Source of the DNA: Actinocatenispora rupis
GTDB lineage: Bacteria; Actinomycetota; Actinomycetes; Mycobacteriales; Micromonosporaceae
Direction of reading: 5' to 3'
NCBI RefSeq assembly: GCF_016861975.1
Contig: NZ_BOMB01000035.1
Location: 1-52,142 of the forward strand
DNA length: 52,142 nucleotides
Below the pieces are notes generated by a model. The model was not told the DNA's origin. It saw only the letters and a program-made list of their open reading frames with translations, and made no database searches. This document shows positions 8,565 through 17,269 of this stretch, one piece after another. The position numbers were made by a program, and so were the translations under genes. Position 1 is the first letter of the stretch. Each line of letters opens with the position of its first letter.

Positions 8565-8670
8565 CGTCGCCCGGACCTGGGGGCGGGTCGCCGGCGGCCG
8601 CGGGTGGTCCCGTACCGACCGCCCGCGGCCCCGCGCGCACAGCCCGCTCCACCCAGGCGCCAGTTCCGGT

Positions 8671-8920
8671 AGCAAACGTTTCACCCCCGCCAACCACGAA
8701 CGCCGTCCAGCACCAGAGGTGCCGCGGAAACGGTCCACCCGCGCCACGCGGAGCAAACGCTCACCCCGCGCACCGCAGAAACGTCGGCCAACCCGGCTCG
8801 CCGCGAACGGGTCAAGCCTCCGGCCCCCCGACAAGCGCTCACCCCGCGCACACAAGAAGCCCCCCGCACCCGAACCGCTGCGGAAACGTCCAACTGCCGC
8901 CACCCGCAGTAAACGCTCAC
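8671..8920. repeat. Alternating short intergenic repeats (left of the IS)
   Basis: The stretch 8565-8920 has no convincing gene. From about 8671 two short motifs alternate. One resembles GCRGAAACGTCC (near 8733, 8779, 8880). The other resembles AAACGCTCACCCCGCGC (near 8675 in weak form, 8752, 8832, 8909). The last copy is cut by the insertion sequence after CTCAC at 8920. The same two motifs resume after the insertion sequence. The long minus-strand frame across this region is only an artefact of GC bias. Confidence 0.6.
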
Positions 8921-8929
8921 TGTCCCGCG

Positions 8930-9925
8930 TCAAGTAGTTGGCAGGATTTCGGGTTCGGGAAAGTTGGGGATCAGGGGGTCGGCGAGGCCGACGTGAACGT
9001 CGTGCGGGCGGTTCCAGGCCAGGGCCTCGTGGGGCCGCACGGTGTTGTACTCGGTCCGGTAGTTCTCGGCGTGCTGCACGAGGTCGAGCACGTCGTCGAT
9101 CTCTTCGCAGAACAGCTTCTCGTACTTCAACGAGCCGAAGCCGCGTTCGCGTGAGCCGTTCTGGCCCGGGGTGCGAACTCGGGTGCGGACGTGTCGCAGT
9201 TCGGGGTGGGTGGCGATGAACGCTTCGAACCGGAACGAGCGGAACGGTCCGCCGTTGTCGGTCACGATCGTGACCAGAGGCTGGATCTGCCCGTCAGCGT
9301 CACGGCTGGCGAGGTCGACCAGCCGGGCTCCGGCCAGGCGCTCGGCCTCGGCCAGGGCCAGCTCGATCGCGGCGATCGCGTCGTGCTGGTTGGCGGTCGG
9401 CGCCACGTGCCAGCCCAACTCGTACTTCGACCAGTAGTCCCGGCAGCCCGCCAGCCGCCACGTGCCGCCGGCCGTGGTCTCGAACTCGGAGAAGTCCAAC
9501 TGCCACACCTGGTTCGGGCCGGTCGGCTCGGTCGCGAACGCGGCCTTGCTCCGCGCGGCGAGCTGTCTGCGTTCACGCTGATAGTTGGCCTCGAGCAGCA
9601 GACCCTCGTCGCGCAGCAGCCGCAGCACGCTGGCCTGCGAAACCCGCAGCCCGTCGTGGCGGCACATCGCCCACACCTTCCGATGCCCCCACGCCGGATG
9701 CGCCAGAGCGTGCCGCCGGGCCGCGGCACGGACCCGTTCGCGGGCCGGGCGAGGCCACGGGCCCTTCGCCCGGTGCCCTGCCCGCGCCCGGGCCTGACGA
9801 CGTCGCCAGGTGCGTTCGGGCACGCCGACCAGCTCGCAGAACCTCGTGGTCGGCATGCCCGCCTCGACGCGGATCACCTCGAGGTCCTCGAAGGGCCCAG
9901 CCGACCCTCCGCAGACTTCTTCCAC
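8930..9925 (-). CDS. IS3-family transposase OrfB (DDE integrase core)
   Basis: 331 aa frame. It has an HTH_21-like region (about 65-120, HPAWGHRKVWAMCRHDGL), then the rve integrase core. The DDE acids are Asp in WQLDFSEFE, Asp in VTDNGGPF and Glu in NGSRERGFGSLK, with 36 residues between the last two by my count. It overlaps orfA by about 52 bases in the -1 frame relative to orfA, so the active transposase is probably an OrfAB fusion made by -1 frameshifting, as in other IS3 elements. The overlap reads TGGAAGAAG, not a classic A6G slip site. The true OrfB start may not exist as a separate protein. Confidence 0.92.
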   Translation of the reverse strand: MEEVCGGSAGPFEDLEVIRVEAGMPTTRFCELVGVPERTWRRRQARARAGHRAKGPWPRPARERVRAAARRHALAHPAWGHRKVWAMCRHDGLRVSQASVLRLLRDEGLLLEANYQRERRQLAARSKAAFATEPTGPNQVWQLDFSEFETTAGGTWRLAGCRDYWSKYELGWHVAPTANQHDAIAAIELALAEAERLAGARLVDLASRDADGQIQPLVTIVTDNGGPFRSFRFEAFIATHPELRHVRTRVRTPGQNGSRERGFGSLKYEKLFCEEIDDVLDLVQHAENYRTEYNTVRPHEALAWNRPHDVHVGLADPLIPNFPEPEILPTT

Positions 9926-10191
9926 ACCCGCAACTCCACCGCGGCCTCACCCAACGCCTGCGTCAAGTCCGCGACCTGAGTCTCAAGCTGCTGCTCCCGG
10001 CTGCTGGGCCCGGACTTGCCGGCCACCAGCCCGGCCCGGCCGGACTCCAGGAACTGCCGTTTCCAGTTCCCGACCGACTGCTCGGACACCTTCGCCCGCC
10101 GCGCAGCCTCAGCGACCGTGACCTCACCAGCCAGGATCGACAACACGATCCGGACCTTCTCCTCCGGCGGCAACACCGCTGGTCTTGCCAT
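9874..10191 (-). CDS. IS3-family transposase OrfA (HTH protein)
   Basis: 105 aa. It has the N-terminal helix-turn-helix of IS3 OrfA proteins (PPEEKVRIVLSILAGEVTV, then AEAARRAKVSEQSVGNWKRQF) and a following leucine-rich coiled coil (REQQLETQVADLTQALGEAAVEL). It binds the inverted repeats and multimerises with OrfAB. It ends at 9874, inside the orfB frame, as expected for programmed frameshifting. Confidence 0.92.
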   Translation of the reverse strand: MARPAVLPPEEKVRIVLSILAGEVTVAEAARRAKVSEQSVGNWKRQFLESGRAGLVAGKSGPSSREQQLETQVADLTQALGEAAVELRVWKKSAEGRLGPSRTSR

Positions 10192-10264
10192 GAACGATCA
10201 GACTCCTTCACACACGGCAGGACCCGCAAGAAACGAGCCCTGCCACAAAGTCTGACGCGCGACA

Positions 10265-10417
10265 CCACCTCCTCACCCCAGAAACGTCCGGCACCCGGCC
10301 CGCAGGGGAAGCGCTCAGCCCGCGCGAACGGCGGAATGGCAAGCACTCCGGCTCGTCGTGGACGCGTCCGGCACGGTCTTCCGGGGGACACCGTTCTCCT
10401 GGGACGTCGAGGAACGG
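10265..10417. repeat. Alternating short intergenic repeats (right of the IS)
   Basis: Directly right of the insertion sequence the two motifs reappear: CCAGAAACGTCCGGC (near 10277) and GAAGCGCTCAGCCCGCGC (near 10309). With the left block this shows the insertion sequence landed inside an existing repeat array. No gene is seen up to 10417. Confidence 0.55.
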
Positions 10418-11803
10418 TCAGCTGCGGGCGTGGCGGAGGAACTCGGCGTACGCCGGGGCGTGGCGGGGGTCGGGTGCGCCGACCGGTTCGGTGGGCAGGG
10501 TGGGGGCGGGGAGCAGGCCGGCGCGGGTCGCGGCGAGCAGGGCGGCGCCGGTCGCCACCGGTTCGGCGGCGGTGACGTGCCGCACCGGTACGGGGAGGAT
10601 CGCGGCCTTGAGGCGCAGCCACAGGTTGGCGCCGTCGGACTCGCCGCGACCGAGGCCGAGTACGGTGACGGACCCGGTGTCGCGGGGCTCGCCGGCGAGG
10701 GCGCGCTGGGTCTCGTACATCCAGCGGGCCTGGTACGAAAGCGCTTCCAGTACGGCGCGGGTCGCCTCGGCGTCGTCGCCGTCGGGCAGCCGCAGCGGGG
10801 CCGCCGGATCGGGTTCCGGGCACTGCCGGCCGGACGGGTACGGCAGGGCGAGCCGCCCGGTCGGTGGGTCGGGCAGCGCCGCGGCCGACGCGAGTGCCGC
10901 CTCCCGGTCCAGTCCGCGCGCGGCGAGGAACCGGTCGAGCATGGCGCCGGCCGCGGGTGAGCCGGCGACCAGCGCCTCGTGCCGGGCGTCGACCGTTCGT
11001 GCGAGGCTCATTCCCTGTGCTGCCACCGCATCCCGCGGCACCGGCGCACCGAGTACGCGGATGAGGGATTCGGCGGTGCCGATGGAATCGGCGACCGTGC
11101 CGGGCTCGCGTACCCCGGCGGCCCAGGCGCCGACGGCGTGGTCGTGCCCGGCGACGACCACGGGCGTGCCGGGGGTCAGCGGTTCGCCGGTCGCGCGGGC
11201 CACCGGATCGACCGCGGGCAGCTGGGACGGCGACATCCCCACCGCCGCAAGGAGATCCGCGTCGTACCCGGCTGGCAGGTCGGCGCCGGCCGGCGGCAAC
11301 CGGTACGCCATGGTACGACCGGCGAGGGTGTGGTCGGTGACGAGCCGGCCGGTCAGCGCCAGGCAGACCAGGTCGGCGACGCCCGCCCAGCGCGCCATCC
11401 GGTCGAACACCGCCGGCCGGGTACGCCGCAGCCAGGCCCAGGTGGCCAGCGGTGTCTTGCCCGCCGGCCGTACTCCGGTGGCGGCAAACAGCGCGCCGCG
11501 CCCGAAGGTGGCAGCAAGCGCGTCGGCGTCGGTGCTGCCACGGCCGGCGTCCCAGCGCAGCAAGGCACCGATCGGCGTATCGTCGGCGTCCAGCGGTACG
11601 CCGGTCTCGGCCATCGACGCGATCCCCACGGCAGCCACCGGAACGCCGCCGGACACCGCGCGGATCCCGTTGCGTACCAAGCGAATCAGATCGGTCGGGT
11701 CGGACGGGGTGGGTGCCCGGCGGACGGTGCGCACCTCGCCGGCGCCGGCGACCAGGACGACCTTGGTACTGGTCGATCCGACGTCGACGCCGACCGTGAA
11801 CAC
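10418..11803 (-). CDS. FGGY-family carbohydrate kinase
   Basis: 461 aa sugar/polyol kinase of the FGGY family (xylulokinase, gluconokinase, ribulokinase and relatives), which transfers phosphate from ATP to a ketose or polyol. The N-terminal phosphate-binding motif is GVDVGSTSTKVV (about 4-15). The second nucleotide-binding segment is VADSIGTAESLI and the C-terminal domain has VTVLGLGRGESDGANLW. The GTG start directly follows the TAG stop of the mannitol-type dehydrogenase (TAGGTG), so the two form an operon: dehydrogenase makes a ketose, kinase phosphorylates it. Substrate is not fixed; D-xylulose or D-fructose-like ketoses fit best. It is more diverged than the second kinase of the window (20266-21651). 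Confidence 0.85.
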   Translation of the reverse strand: MFTVGVDVGSTSTKVVLVAGAGEVRTVRRAPTPSDPTDLIRLVRNGIRAVSGGVPVAAVGIASMAETGVPLDADDTPIGALLRWDAGRGSTDADALAATFGRGALFAATGVRPAGKTPLATWAWLRRTRPAVFDRMARWAGVADLVCLALTGRLVTDHTLAGRTMAYRLPPAGADLPAGYDADLLAAVGMSPSQLPAVDPVARATGEPLTPGTPVVVAGHDHAVGAWAAGVREPGTVADSIGTAESLIRVLGAPVPRDAVAAQGMSLARTVDARHEALVAGSPAAGAMLDRFLAARGLDREAALASAAALPDPPTGRLALPYPSGRQCPEPDPAAPLRLPDGDDAEATRAVLEALSYQARWMYETQRALAGEPRDTGSVTVLGLGRGESDGANLWLRLKAAILPVPVRHVTAAEPVATGAALLAATRAGLLPAPTLPTEPVGAPDPRHAPAYAEFLRHARS

Positions 11804-13273
11804 CTACCGCACCAGGGATTCCAGCGTGGCGCGGGCACCGCGCTCGTGCAGCGAGTCGAGCGCCGCCCGGTACGCGGTGACGAAGCGGTGATTGTCGACC
11901 AGATCGCCGAACAGGTCGCGGTCGGCGAGGAACGCCAGCGGCTCCTCGTACTGCCGGCGCGCGGCGGCGGTCAACTGGTCGGCCAGCCGGTCGACGACCT
12001 CGATCGGCTCGCCCTGCTCGTCGACACCCTCCGCGTACCGCGCCCAGCTGGCGACGACGGCCGCGGCGCGCTCCATCGGCCCGTCCGACGCGAGTTGCGT
12101 GCGTACCACGGGAAGCAGCCACTTCGGGATGCGGTCGGACGACTCCGCGCACAGCCGCGCGATCGTGTCCCGCACCTCCGGGTTCGCGAACCGCTCCAGC
12201 AGGGAATCCTTGTACGCCACCAGATCCACGCCCGGCACCGGCGACAGCGTCGGCGTCCCCTCCAGATCCATGTACTGCCGCAGGAACGTGGCGAACAGCG
12301 GATCGCCCGCCGCCTCGTGCACCAGCCGATAGCCTGCCAGGTAACCGAAGTAGCACAGCGCCTGGTGGCTGGCGTTCAACAACCGCAACTTCATCAGCTC
12401 GTACGGCTCGACGTCGCGCACCACCTGCACGCCGACCTTCTCGTACGCCGGGCGGCCGGAGACGAAGCTGTCCTCCAGTACCCACTGGGTGAACGGCTCG
12501 GTGACCACCGGCCACCGGTCCTCGATGCCGAACCGGCGGGTCACCTCGGCGCGGTCGTCGTCGGTCGTGACCGGCGTGATCCGGTCGACCATCGAGTTCG
12601 GAAACCGCACCGTACGGTCGATCCAGTCCGCCAGCTCCGGATCGCGCAGCCGCGCGTACGCGGTGAAGACCCGGCGGGACAGGTCACCGTTGCCCTGCAG
12701 GTTGTCGCACGACATCACCGTGAACGGCGCGACGCCGCGCTCCCGCCGCCGCGCCAACGCCTCCGTGACCAGACCGAACGTCGTGCGCGGGGTCGCACCC
12801 GGCGCGAGATCGTGCTGCACGTCCGGGTTGTCCGCCGCGAACTCGCCCGTCACGTGGTGCAGGTTGTAGCCGCCCTCGGTGACCGTCAGCGACACGATCC
12901 GGGTGGTCTCCGCGGCCATCCGCTCGATCACCGCCTCCGGATCCTCCGGCGCCAGCAGGTACTCCACGATCGACCCGACCACCCGCGGCTCGTACCGCCC
13001 GTCCGGGTGCTTGACGACCAGCGTGTACAGCCCGTCCTGGGCGTCCAGCGCGTCGCGCATCGCCGCGTCGGCCGGCAGCACACCCACCCCGCAGATGCCC
13101 CAGTCGAGCGCGAGCCCCTCGTTCATCAGCCGGTCCAGGTACATCGCCTGGTGCGCCCGGTGGAACCCGCCCACACCCAGGTGCACGATGCCGACCCGCA
13201 CCCGACTCCGGTCGTACGCCGGGACCGGGACCTCACCCAGCGAGTCCAGCGTCTTCGCGTTCAGCGCGACCAC
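11804..13273 (-). CDS. Mannitol dehydrogenase family oxidoreductase
   Basis: 489 aa long-chain polyol dehydrogenase (mannitol 2-dehydrogenase, D-arabinitol dehydrogenase, fructuronate reductase family). It oxidises a polyol to a ketose with NAD. The N-terminal Rossmann part has VGIVHLGVGGFHRAHQAMYLD. The catalytic Lys region is in the C-terminal half (LVAYKDSLLERFANPEVRDT) and MKLRLLNASHQALCY is the typical helix near the active site. The GTG start is preceded by AAGGA. It is cotranscribed with the FGGY kinase, giving a two-step oxidation and phosphorylation route. Mannitol to fructose and arabinitol to xylulose both fit; the family does not separate them by eye. Confidence 0.9.
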   Translation of the reverse strand: MVALNAKTLDSLGEVPVPAYDRSRVRVGIVHLGVGGFHRAHQAMYLDRLMNEGLALDWGICGVGVLPADAAMRDALDAQDGLYTLVVKHPDGRYEPRVVGSIVEYLLAPEDPEAVIERMAAETTRIVSLTVTEGGYNLHHVTGEFAADNPDVQHDLAPGATPRTTFGLVTEALARRRERGVAPFTVMSCDNLQGNGDLSRRVFTAYARLRDPELADWIDRTVRFPNSMVDRITPVTTDDDRAEVTRRFGIEDRWPVVTEPFTQWVLEDSFVSGRPAYEKVGVQVVRDVEPYELMKLRLLNASHQALCYFGYLAGYRLVHEAAGDPLFATFLRQYMDLEGTPTLSPVPGVDLVAYKDSLLERFANPEVRDTIARLCAESSDRIPKWLLPVVRTQLASDGPMERAAAVVASWARYAEGVDEQGEPIEVVDRLADQLTAAARRQYEEPLAFLADRDLFGDLVDNHRFVTAYRAALDSLHERGARATLESLVR

Positions 13274-13344
13274 GGCACGTCCTTTCCGATCATTCGCCTG
13301 CCCCGCACGGTACCGGTGAGCGCCGGGTGCGGCCCGGTGGGCGG

Positions 13345-13629
13345 TCAGCCGCGGCGCAGCAGCCGGCCGACCGCGCCCATCATCTCCTCGGTCATCTCAT
13401 CCGACCGCCCGTCCGCCGCGCCCTCGCGCATGCAGTGCCGGGCGTGCCCGTCGAGCAGGCCCAGACCGACCTTGTCGAGCGCGGCCTGGATCGCCCCGAT
13501 CTGGGTGAGGATGTCGATGCAGTACCGATCCTCCTCGACCATCTTCTCGATGCCCCGGACCTGACCCTCGATCCTGCGCAGCCGCGTCGTGAGCTGTGCC
13601 TTGGTCGCCGTGTAGCCGCGCGTCGTCAT
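13345..13629 (-). CDS. csoR: CsoR-type copper-sensing transcriptional repressor
   Basis: 94 aa, all-alpha DUF156/CsoR family. These tetramers bind operator DNA and release it when Cu(I) binds. The ligand set is complete: Cys37 (DRYCIDIL), His62 and Cys66 (GHARHCMRE), with the Cys-x24-His-x3-Cys spacing typical of copper sensors rather than of RcnR or FrmR members. KAQLTTRLRRIEGQVRG is the usual DNA-contact helix. TATCAT lies six bases before the ATG and no ribosome binding site is visible, so the mRNA is probably leaderless. No copper ATPase or chaperone is adjacent; the regulated gene must lie elsewhere, possibly with the distant cutC at 29299. Confidence 0.92.
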   Translation of the reverse strand: MTTRGYTATKAQLTTRLRRIEGQVRGIEKMVEEDRYCIDILTQIGAIQAALDKVGLGLLDGHARHCMREGAADGRSDEMTEEMMGAVGRLLRRG

Positions 13630-13635
13630 GCCGCC

Positions 13636-13641
13636 ATGATA
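13636..13641 (-). promoter_or_regulatory. -10 hexamer for csoR
   Basis: On the minus strand TATCAT is followed by six bases and then the csoR ATG. It is close to the TATAAT consensus and indicates a leaderless transcript. CsoR operators usually overlap such promoters, but no clear dyad could be defined by eye. Confidence 0.5.
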
Positions 13642-13830
13642 TTCGGCCGCGCCGCCGCCACCGCCCCACCGAGATCCCCCGGTACTGCCCGCTCCCGCCC
13701 GCCGCCGCTCCACCCCATTCCCCGGTACGCCCGGTTGAGCCCGTGTCCGCTCGTTGCTGGTACGGCATTGCCCGGGGCGGCCGGCGGTGGAGTGCCGTCA
13801 GCCGCCCCGGGTCGGGTGTCCCGGCCGGGA

Positions 13831-15603
13831 TCAGCCGAGGTGCGGACGCCGGGGAACCCGGTCCCCCGCGTACGGGTCGGTCACGCCGGTCAGCGTCGCC
13901 GGCGCGGCCTTCGGCGTCGCGGTGTGACCGCGCCACGCGCCGGTGTCCGTACCGGCCGGCGCGCGCCCGGCGACGTAGTCGGCGTACACCCCGAACCACT
14001 GCTGCGCGGTGTACGGCGACCAGCCGTGCCCCTTCTCCCGGCCGTACACGAAGCTCGCGTCGGCGGGCGGGGACGTCTCGGCGTCGAGCTGTTGCTGGAG
14101 GAGTTCGACGGCGTCGTTGAGGTAGTAGGTGTCCGTGTCACCGACGTACAGGTGGATCTCGCCGCGCAGGGTGTCGCCGAGCTGCGGCCAGTGCGCGGCG
14201 AGGTAGGCGCGGATGTCCTTGCCCTGCCACTGCGCCGCGACACCGTGGTCGATCGCGCCGGTGTCCTTGTCCCACACCGTCGCCGGGTAGCCGTCGGCGC
14301 CCTGCGGACCGTACACCGCCTCCCAGATCGCCCAGGCCCCTTCGGAACGGTCCTTGTCGCCTAGCGCCAGCTCGTAGTGGTTCTCGTCGGCGTTGGAGTA
14401 GTTGATCTCGCCCTGCGGAGTCCGCGAGTCCGGCCGCGTCACGCTGTCGTACGGATGGTCGATCCGGTAAGCGTTTGCGTCCGAGTAGACGTTTACTATC
14501 TGGTGCCGGCGGAAGTCGACCGGGTCGGGGTAGCCGGCGAACGTACCGCCGTACACGTCGGGGTAGAACACCAGGCTGGCCAGCGCCTCCCAGCCACCGG
14601 TCGAGCCACCCGAGGTGACCCGCGCCCACGGCTGCCCGATCGTACGGAACTGCTTGTCCAGCAAGGGAACCAGCTCGCGGTTGGTGGCCGTACCGTACGG
14701 TCCGACGTTCGGCGAGTCGACGTTGTACGACGAGTCGTAGAACGGGTTCTCGGTGCGGAACGTGACCGAGATGAACCGCGGCGCCGCGTCCGACAGCCAC
14801 CAGGCGGAGAAAGCGTTTCCACCGTCCTCCCTGAACCCGTGCGGCGCCCCCGTCGAGAAGTGCCCGAAGTTGTACTCCACCGGGTAGCGCACGCCCGCGT
14901 TCGCCGGGTCGTCGTACCCGGCGGGCAGCAACACGTTCGCCCCGACGTACATGGGACGGCCCCAGAACGCCGACAGCGACGGGCTCAGCATCTTCACGTA
15001 CTTGACGTGCGCGGTGTCGGTCGGGTTGCCCTGCTGGCAGGTGCCGCCCGGCGGAACCGTCGGCTGCGGGATCACGTTGCCCAGGTCCAGGTTCACCGTG
15101 CCGGTGTTCCGGTCGATGTGCACCGTCCTCGGCGTACTGAACAGGTTCCCGGGCGAAGCGAACATGTTCTGCCCGTCGCCGCACGGCATGTGCAGCTTGA
15201 CCGTCGAGCCGTCCGACCGGTGGAACGTGTCGTACGTGTTCAGAAAAGCCTGTACGTGGTAGTCACCGGGCGGCAACTGATCCACAGTGGACAGTGGATG
15301 CCCGTACGTCACCGCGTCGTCCGACAGCACCGCCCGCTGCCCCGGCCGGAGACCGTTCACGTCCCGGCCCCAGAACGGCGTACCCCCGATGATGTCGATC
15401 TGCTCGAACGGATCGCTCGACCCGTCCTTGCTCACCGCGACCAGCACCCGACCGTCCACCGGCGAGCTGCGTACCTGGCTGCCGAACGACACCGCGAACC
15501 GCAGCGGCTTTCCCGAACCCGCCGCCGATCCGCTCAACCCCACCGCCGACACCACGACCATCGCCGCCGCTGCAGCCACCCACCGCGCGCCACGTCCGCT
15601 CAT
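13831..15603 (-). CDS. Secreted esterase-like alpha/beta hydrolase
   Basis: 590 aa. The start at 15603 has GGGAGG a few bases upstream and gives a Sec signal (RWVAAAAAMVVVSAVGLSGSA). The N-terminal 200 residues form a beta-rich domain of unknown type. The C-terminal part reads as an enterochelin-esterase/feruloyl-esterase-like hydrolase: VTSGGSTGGWEAL holds a candidate nucleophile (GxSxG variant), and GREKGHGW near the end is a candidate catalytic His. It is predicted to be extracellular. An in-frame Met five residues upstream is an alternative start. The real substrate is unknown; plant cell-wall esters are a reasonable guess given the sugar-catabolic surroundings. Confidence 0.72.
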   Translation of the reverse strand: MSGRGARWVAAAAAMVVVSAVGLSGSAAGSGKPLRFAVSFGSQVRSSPVDGRVLVAVSKDGSSDPFEQIDIIGGTPFWGRDVNGLRPGQRAVLSDDAVTYGHPLSTVDQLPPGDYHVQAFLNTYDTFHRSDGSTVKLHMPCGDGQNMFASPGNLFSTPRTVHIDRNTGTVNLDLGNVIPQPTVPPGGTCQQGNPTDTAHVKYVKMLSPSLSAFWGRPMYVGANVLLPAGYDDPANAGVRYPVEYNFGHFSTGAPHGFREDGGNAFSAWWLSDAAPRFISVTFRTENPFYDSSYNVDSPNVGPYGTATNRELVPLLDKQFRTIGQPWARVTSGGSTGGWEALASLVFYPDVYGGTFAGYPDPVDFRRHQIVNVYSDANAYRIDHPYDSVTRPDSRTPQGEINYSNADENHYELALGDKDRSEGAWAIWEAVYGPQGADGYPATVWDKDTGAIDHGVAAQWQGKDIRAYLAAHWPQLGDTLRGEIHLYVGDTDTYYLNDAVELLQQQLDAETSPPADASFVYGREKGHGWSPYTAQQWFGVYADYVAGRAPAGTDTGAWRGHTATPKAAPATLTGVTDPYAGDRVPRRPHLG

Positions 15604-16427
15604 GAAACCTCCCGGCATCCGCCTGTTGGCGAAGGAAGTTTCCACCGCCGGCCCGCCGCTGTAAAGACACCCCCGCCAGCCGCCGTACGAACCGCCGGTG
15701 ACATCCGCGTACCGGCACCGCGGCGTGGAGCCTGGCTCGCCCCGTGAGCCGACTGGTCCGGGCCCGTCGGGTGGGACGTGGGGCAAGGCGGTCCGCGTGG
15801 TGCGGTTGGCACGGCGAGGTGGGCGCCGATGGACCGCTGCCGGATCCGGCACATGCTGGTAGCAGACCGCGCGCGTTGTCCCGCCGCCCGGCGGTCCGCG
15901 CTGCCCGACGCATCGTCGGCATCGGCAGCGCCGTCGGTATCTCAGCCACGAACGGACCGGGTCGGCGCAGCCGATGGTGACCGGCAGGCACGGGTGACCG
16001 AGACGGCACACCCAACCGTCGCGACGGCCGTCCCAGCATCGCCGACGTGAACGCGGCGCGTCTCGCCGGTCGCCTCTCGCTGTATGGGCCGGTCATCCCG
16101 GCCAGCCGATCGGACGCGAGGATCACGGGGGCGCCATCGCCGAACGCCCGCAGCCCGGGGCGGGTGCCGCGCGCCGCGACCGGCAGCGCCACTCGGGCGG
16201 CCACGTGACAGGGAATGGGCTCGCCCCGAACACGGTGCCGGCGAGCACGACGGTGCCGCCGGCCCGCACCGGCATCACGGACCGCAGGGGGGCACTACGG
16301 TGTCGCCGGCGCGCACCGACCGGCGCTGACGTGACACCCAACCGGAGCCGACAGCTGAGCCGAACTCGTCACCGGGCAGGGAGCGGGCAACACAGCCGAA
16401 CGGGCCCGCGCAAGCCGCGGACGGCCG
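15604..16427. other. 824-base stretch without a recognisable gene
   Basis: Open frames exist in several phases but none has a ribosome binding site, a family motif or consistent codon pattern. The sequence carries many short GC-rich inverted words, such as GCCGGCGAGCACGACGGTG followed by GCCGCCGGC near 16230-16265. No RNA gene or mobile element is seen. It may be decayed coding DNA. Confidence 0.5.
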
Positions 16428-17114
16428 CTACGGCTCGCGGCGCGCGAACAGCATCGCGCCCGGCCGCGCCGAATCCACGCCGAGTCGCAGGTCGGACTCC
16501 ACCACGAAGCCGGCGTCGCCGAGCAGCCCGGCCATGACCTCGGGGCGCCGGCGGTACACGTGCACCCGCATCGGATGCCCGCCGTACCCCTCGGTCTTCA
16601 GCCGCGCACCGTCGCCCACGTGGAACCCGACCAGCAGCTGCCCACCCCGCCGTACGACCCGACGGAACTCCCGCAGCGCGAGCGGCAGTACCTCGTCGGG
16701 CAGGTGGATCAGCGACCAGAACGCCAACGCCCCGGCGACCGACGCGTCCGCCAGACCGAGGCCGGTCATCGACCCCACCGCGAACCGCAGGCCCGGATGG
16801 TCCCGCCGCGCCACCTCGACCATCCCCGGCGACAGGTCGATCCCGAACGCGTCCACGCCCAGCCCACGCAGGTGTGCCGTCACGTGCCCCGGGCCGCACC
16901 CCACGTCCGCCACCGGACCACCGCCCGCCGTCGCCACCAGCTCGGCGAGCACCGCCAGTCCCGCCCGCAGGTGCGGCGAACCCGCCAGCGCCTCCCGCAC
17001 GAACTCCGCGTAACTGTCCGCGACCGTGTCGTACGACCTGCGCGTGTCGGCAAGCCACCCATCCCCCGGTACTGCCGCGAGCGGTTCGGACGTAGCGTTC
17101 GACTCGGCGCTCAT
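16428..17114 (-). CDS. Class I SAM-dependent methyltransferase
   Basis: 228 aa with a Methyltransf_11/25 fold. The SAM-binding motif I is VADVGCGPGHVTAHL (about 68-82); motif II acid is in DAFGIDLSPGMVEVARR; LAFWSLIHLPDEVLPLALREF is the typical post-motif helix. SYDTVADSYAEF at the N-terminus is a common entry segment. Start chosen at 17114: TACGGT lies seven bases before that ATG and no Shine-Dalgarno is present, matching other leaderless starts of the window. A longer frame reaches 17240 but lacks signals. The methyl acceptor is unknown; no biosynthetic genes are adjacent. Confidence 0.88.
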   Translation of the reverse strand: MSAESNATSEPLAAVPGDGWLADTRRSYDTVADSYAEFVREALAGSPHLRAGLAVLAELVATAGGGPVADVGCGPGHVTAHLRGLGVDAFGIDLSPGMVEVARRDHPGLRFAVGSMTGLGLADASVAGALAFWSLIHLPDEVLPLALREFRRVVRRGGQLLVGFHVGDGARLKTEGYGGHPMRVHVYRRRPEVMAGLLGDAGFVVESDLRLGVDSARPGAMLFARREP

Positions 17115-17121
17115 GCGCGAC

Positions 17122-17127
17122 ACCGTA
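17122..17127 (-). promoter_or_regulatory. -10-like hexamer for the methyltransferase gene
   Basis: On the minus strand TACGGT is followed by seven bases and the ATG at 17114, without a ribosome binding site between. This supports the short start and a leaderless transcript. Confidence 0.4.
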
Positions 17128-17269
17128 GCCGCACCCTCCGACAAGGGTGCGGTCACTGGAAGCCTGGGACTCCGTTTCCTGGCAACCACATGCCTGCGCC
17201 GCCCTCGGGCGCGCCATTCCGGCCTGTCGGCCCCGGCCAAGCGTCGTCGCGACCGCGTGGCTCCCTGGG

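Larger units (their letters stand above)
8921..10264 (-). mobile_element. IS3-family insertion sequence, complete
   Basis: About 1344 bp with two overlapping transposase frames on the minus strand. Imperfect terminal inverted repeats are visible. The left end is TGTCCCGCGTCA, then six bases, then TTGGCAGG. The right end, read on the minus strand, is TGTCGCGCGTCA, then a similar gap, then TGTGGCAGG. No exact target duplication is clear: CAC lies on the left, and CAC can be read at 10263-10265 only if the right end is moved two bases inward. Both frames and the ends are intact, so the element may still be able to move. It interrupts the short repeat block on either side. Confidence 0.88.

Noticed and set aside
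8921-10264. A clean target-site duplication for the insertion sequence
   Set aside because: CAC can be matched only by moving the right end two bases inward; the terminal repeats favour the outer end.
10979-13564. An 861-residue plus frame
   Set aside because: Antisense to two clearly recognisable genes (FGGY kinase and mannitol-type dehydrogenase); no start signals.
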